This document shows positions 61,616 through 64,000 of a stretch of DNA of 64,000 nt, piece after piece (position 1 is the first letter of the stretch; the number at the start of each line of letters is the position of its first letter). The notes under the pieces are model-generated. The model searched no databases and was not told where the DNA came from. It saw only the letters and a program-made list of their open reading frames with translations. The stretch spans positions 16,001,606 to 16,065,605 of the forward strand of contig NC_088305.1 of the NCBI RefSeq assembly GCF_032854445.1, read 5' to 3'. The stretch comes from Liolophura sinensis. Lineage: Eukaryota > Mollusca > Polyplacophora > Chitonida > Chitonidae. The translations under genes were made by a program, and so were the position numbers.

Positions 61616-64000
61616 TCAGTATTCACTTGTACTTTTTACAGCAGACTGTATGAAGTACCTTGTGTTTTTTATATACAAATGGTGTGGTTTTTCAACATGT
61701 AGATAAAGACATTGAGTTTGTTTTCGACTTAGAAGTAAGACAATTGCTGGATGAGTTAAATGGGCTTGGCCCAAAGATTTGACGTCTTCTGGGCTACCGA
61801 AGGGCACATAACTTATAATCAAAATTTGAATATAGTAATGACCAGTCGAGATGGTACATTGTAAATGTAGCCGATTTCAATTAGCAAAAAGACCAGGCAA
61901 AAATCCAAAAGTGGAAAAACTGTTCCAATGCTGCTGGTAAGAGGCTAATCAGACGTACTTTGTGACGAGAAATCGAATGGTGCAAACCGCGTTGATCTCC
62001 GACCAATACTTTTGGCTGTAGCGACAATTGAATGAGCATTTATGTGAAAATCACGTGCCCAACAATGGCTCTTACTCCATGGAAACCAAGGAAATTTGCA
62101 ATTTTTCAACAGCTGGAGATGCCTGGCCCAATGCCGCAACTTTTGGCACCTTATTGATGTGGGTCAGTGTTCAATTGTACTTTTTACAGCAGACTGTATC
62201 AAGTACCTTGTGTTTTTTATATACAAATGGTGTGGTTTTTTAACATGTAGATAAAGACATTGAGTTTGTCTTTCACTTAGAAGTAAACCAGTTGCTGGAT
62301 GAGTTAAATGGGCTTGGCCAAAGATTTGACGTCTTCTAGTCTATCGAAGGGCACATAACTTATAATCAAAAGTTAAATATAGCAATGACCAGTCGCGATG
62401 GTACATAGTAAATGTAGCCGATTTCAATTAGCAAAAAGATCAGGCAAAAATCCAAAAGTGGAAAACCTGTTTAAATGCTGCTAGTAAGAGGCTAATCCGA
62501 CGTACTTTGTGACGAGAAATCAAATGGTGCAAACTGCGTTGCTCTCCGACCAATACTTTTGGCTGTAGCGACAATTGAATGAGCATTTATGTGAAAATCA
62601 CGTGCCCAGCAACGGCTCTTACTCCATGGAAACCAATTAAATTTGCAATTTTTCAACAGCTGGAGATGCCTGGCCCAATTGCGCATCTTTTGGCACCTTA
62701 TTGATGTGGGTCAGTGTTCAATTCTACTTTTTACAGCAGACTGTATCAAGTACAAGTATTTGTTTTTTATATACAAATGGTGTGGTTTTTCAACATGTAG
62801 ATATTGAAATTGAGTTTGTTTTCGACTTAGAAGTAAAACAATTGCTGGATGAGTTAAATGAGCTTGACCCAAAGATTTGACGTCTTCTGTGCTACCGAAG
62901 GGCACATAACTTATAATCAAAAGTTGACTATAGTAATGACCAGTCGCGATGTTACATTGTAAATGTAGCCGATTTCAATTAGCAAAAAGACCAGGCAAAA
63001 ATCCAAAAGTGGAAAAACTGTTCCAATGCTGCTGGTAAGAGGCTAATCCGACGTACTTTGTGACGAGAAATCGAATGGTGCAAACCGCGTTTCTCTCCGA
63101 CCAATACTTTTGGCTGTAGCGTCAATTGAATGAGCATTTATGTGAAAATCACGTGCCTAGCAACGGCTCTTACTCCATGGAAACCAAGAAATTTGCAATT
63201 TTTCAACAGCTGGAGATGCCTGCCCAATTGCGCATCTTTTGGCACCTTATTGATGTGGGTCAGTATTCACTTGTACTTTTTACAGCAGACTGTATGAAGT
63301 ACCTTGTGTTTTTTATATACAAATGGTGTGGTTTTTCAACATGTAGATAAAGACATTGAGTTTGTTTTCGACTTAGAAGTAAGACAATTGCTGGATGAGT
63401 TAAATGGGCTTGGCCCAAAGATTTGACGTCTTCTGGGCTAACCGAAGGGCACATAACTTATAATCAAAAGTTGAATATAGTAATGACCAGTCGAGATGGT
63501 ACATTGTAAATGTAGCCGATTTCAATTAGCAAAAAGATCAGGCAAAAATCCAAAAGTGGAAAAACTGTTCCAATGCTGCTGGTAAGAGGCTAATCCGACG
63601 TACTTTGTGACGAGAAATCGAATGGTGCAAACCGCGTTGATCTCCGACTAATACTTTTGGCTGTAGCGACAATTGAACGAGCATTTATGTGAAAATCACG
63701 TGCCCAACAACGGTTCTTACTCCATGGAAACCAATGAAATTTGCAATTTTTCAACAACTGGAGATGCCTGGCCAATTCCGCAACTTTTGGCACCTTATTG
63801 ATGTGGGTCAGTGTTCAATTGTTCTTTTTACAGCAGACTGTATCAAGTACCTTGTGTTTTTTAATATACAAATGGTGTGGTTTTTTAACATGTAGATAAA
63901 GACATTGAGTTTGTCTTTCACTTAGAAGTAAACCAGTTGCTGGATGAGTTAAATGGGCTTGGCCCAAAGATTTGACGTCTTCTAGTCTATCGAAGGGCAC
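61616..64000 (+). repeat. 15-mer-spaced block, second copy, cut by window end
   Basis: This is the partner of 53377-55700. Small length changes are seen near 62319 (GGCCAAAG), 63188 (CCAAGAAATT), 63222 (TGCCCAATT), 63441 (CTAACCG), 63772 (TGGCCAATT) and 63862 (TTTTTTAATATAC). How far the block continues cannot be seen. Confidence 0.8.

Larger units (their letters stand above)
123..64000 (+). repeat. 548-bp satellite DNA, continuous head-to-tail array (about 116.6 copies)
   Basis: Every stretch realigns to the same unit in the same orientation. Phase points (the T after GGG in GGGTCAG/GGGTGAG) fall at 164, 712, 1259 and then mostly every 548 bp to 63808; regional lists are in the zone entries. 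Intervals range from 541 to 553 bp. The departures I traced have small causes: a 3-bp length variant (AAGTATTTG replacing CTTGTG after the AAGTAC motif), a 7-bp deletion class (541), and 1-2 bp indels. Copies differ by scattered substitutions and fall into recurring families. No foreign insertion, inversion or unrelated spacer is present. The arrangement is that of eukaryotic satellite DNA. Whether it is centromeric, pericentromeric or subtelomeric cannot be told from the sequence. I do not recognise the monomer from any named satellite family. Confidence 0.98.
51791..64000 (+). repeat. Array zone 5: mixed families to the window end (phase points 96-117)
   Basis: Phase points: 52281, 52829, 53377, 53925, 54473, 55024, 55572, 56120, 56668, 57221, 57771, 58321, 58869, 59418, 59969, 60517, 61068, 61616, 62164, 62711, 63260, 63808. 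The last monomer is cut by the window end, 193 bases past its phase point. The stretch mixes the AGTCTATCG family (53925, 55572, 59969, 62164, 63808) with copies resembling 7.8-9.2 kb (around 52-53 kb and 56.7-57 kb) and one region resembling 24.3-25.0 kb (around 58.9-59.6 kb). Confidence 0.9.

Noticed and set aside
123-64000. CRISPR array, rDNA spacer or transposon cluster as the explanation of the periodicity
   Set aside because: The entire 548-bp unit is repeated with no unique spacers, so it is not CRISPR. No rRNA sequence is seen. No terminal inverted repeats, target-site duplications or transposase/reverse-transcriptase frames are visible.
123-64000. A hidden protein-coding or defence system in the window
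   Set aside because: Every interval between phase points is filled by one monomer with at most a few bases of length change, so there is no space for any other element.

Overview
The window is satellite DNA and holds no gene I can support. Bases 1-122 are an assembly gap (Ns). From 123 to 64000 the sequence is one uninterrupted head-to-tail tandem array with a unit of about 548 bp. I phased it on a conserved point, the T after GGG in the motif GGGTCAG or GGGTGAG. That gives 117 phase points from 164 to 63808. The 116 intervals between them range from 541 to 553 bp, 548 is by far the commonest, and the mean is 548.7. No interval leaves room for an inserted element, gene or spacer. The array runs off both ends of the window, so neither boundary is visible. 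One counted copy is about 40% G+C. This organisation is typical of centromeric, pericentromeric or subtelomeric satellite DNA of a nuclear eukaryotic genome. Nothing in the window identifies the species, and I do not recognise the monomer.

The array is built from larger duplicated blocks. From 123 to about 7.2 kb there are regular 548-bp copies, and the first 0.7 kb recurs 11 monomers later. From 7.2 to 23.8 kb, 8-mer, 2-mer and 10-mer blocks are nested and nearly identical (offsets 4381, 1096, 5477 and 5487). From about 24 to 38.8 kb a different family mix appears (GGGTGAG phase motif, AACAACCC variant), with a 7-mer block at offset 3845 and an adjacent single-monomer duplication. From 38.8 to 51.8 kb a 12-monomer block is present twice, the second copy with one extra monomer. 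From 51.8 to 64 kb two further monomer families return and a 15-mer-scale repeat lies at offset about 8239. Single classes also recur 34-44 kb apart. The pattern fits repeated unequal exchange or gene conversion, with several incipient higher-order repeats rather than one fixed one.

Each monomer carries a few conserved short elements: an ATCACGTG E-box-like octamer, two short perfect inverted repeats, a run of spaced A-tracts and a CpG-rich stretch of about 85 bp. Many open frames of 60-165 codons exist on both strands. Variation among copies hits them with in-frame stops, frameshifts and replacement changes, so I treat them as chance by-products. Some pockets (notably about 28.4-31.6 kb and 46.3-48.1 kb) carry many one-base indels, mostly in homopolymers. 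These look like consensus errors in a hard-to-assemble repeat.
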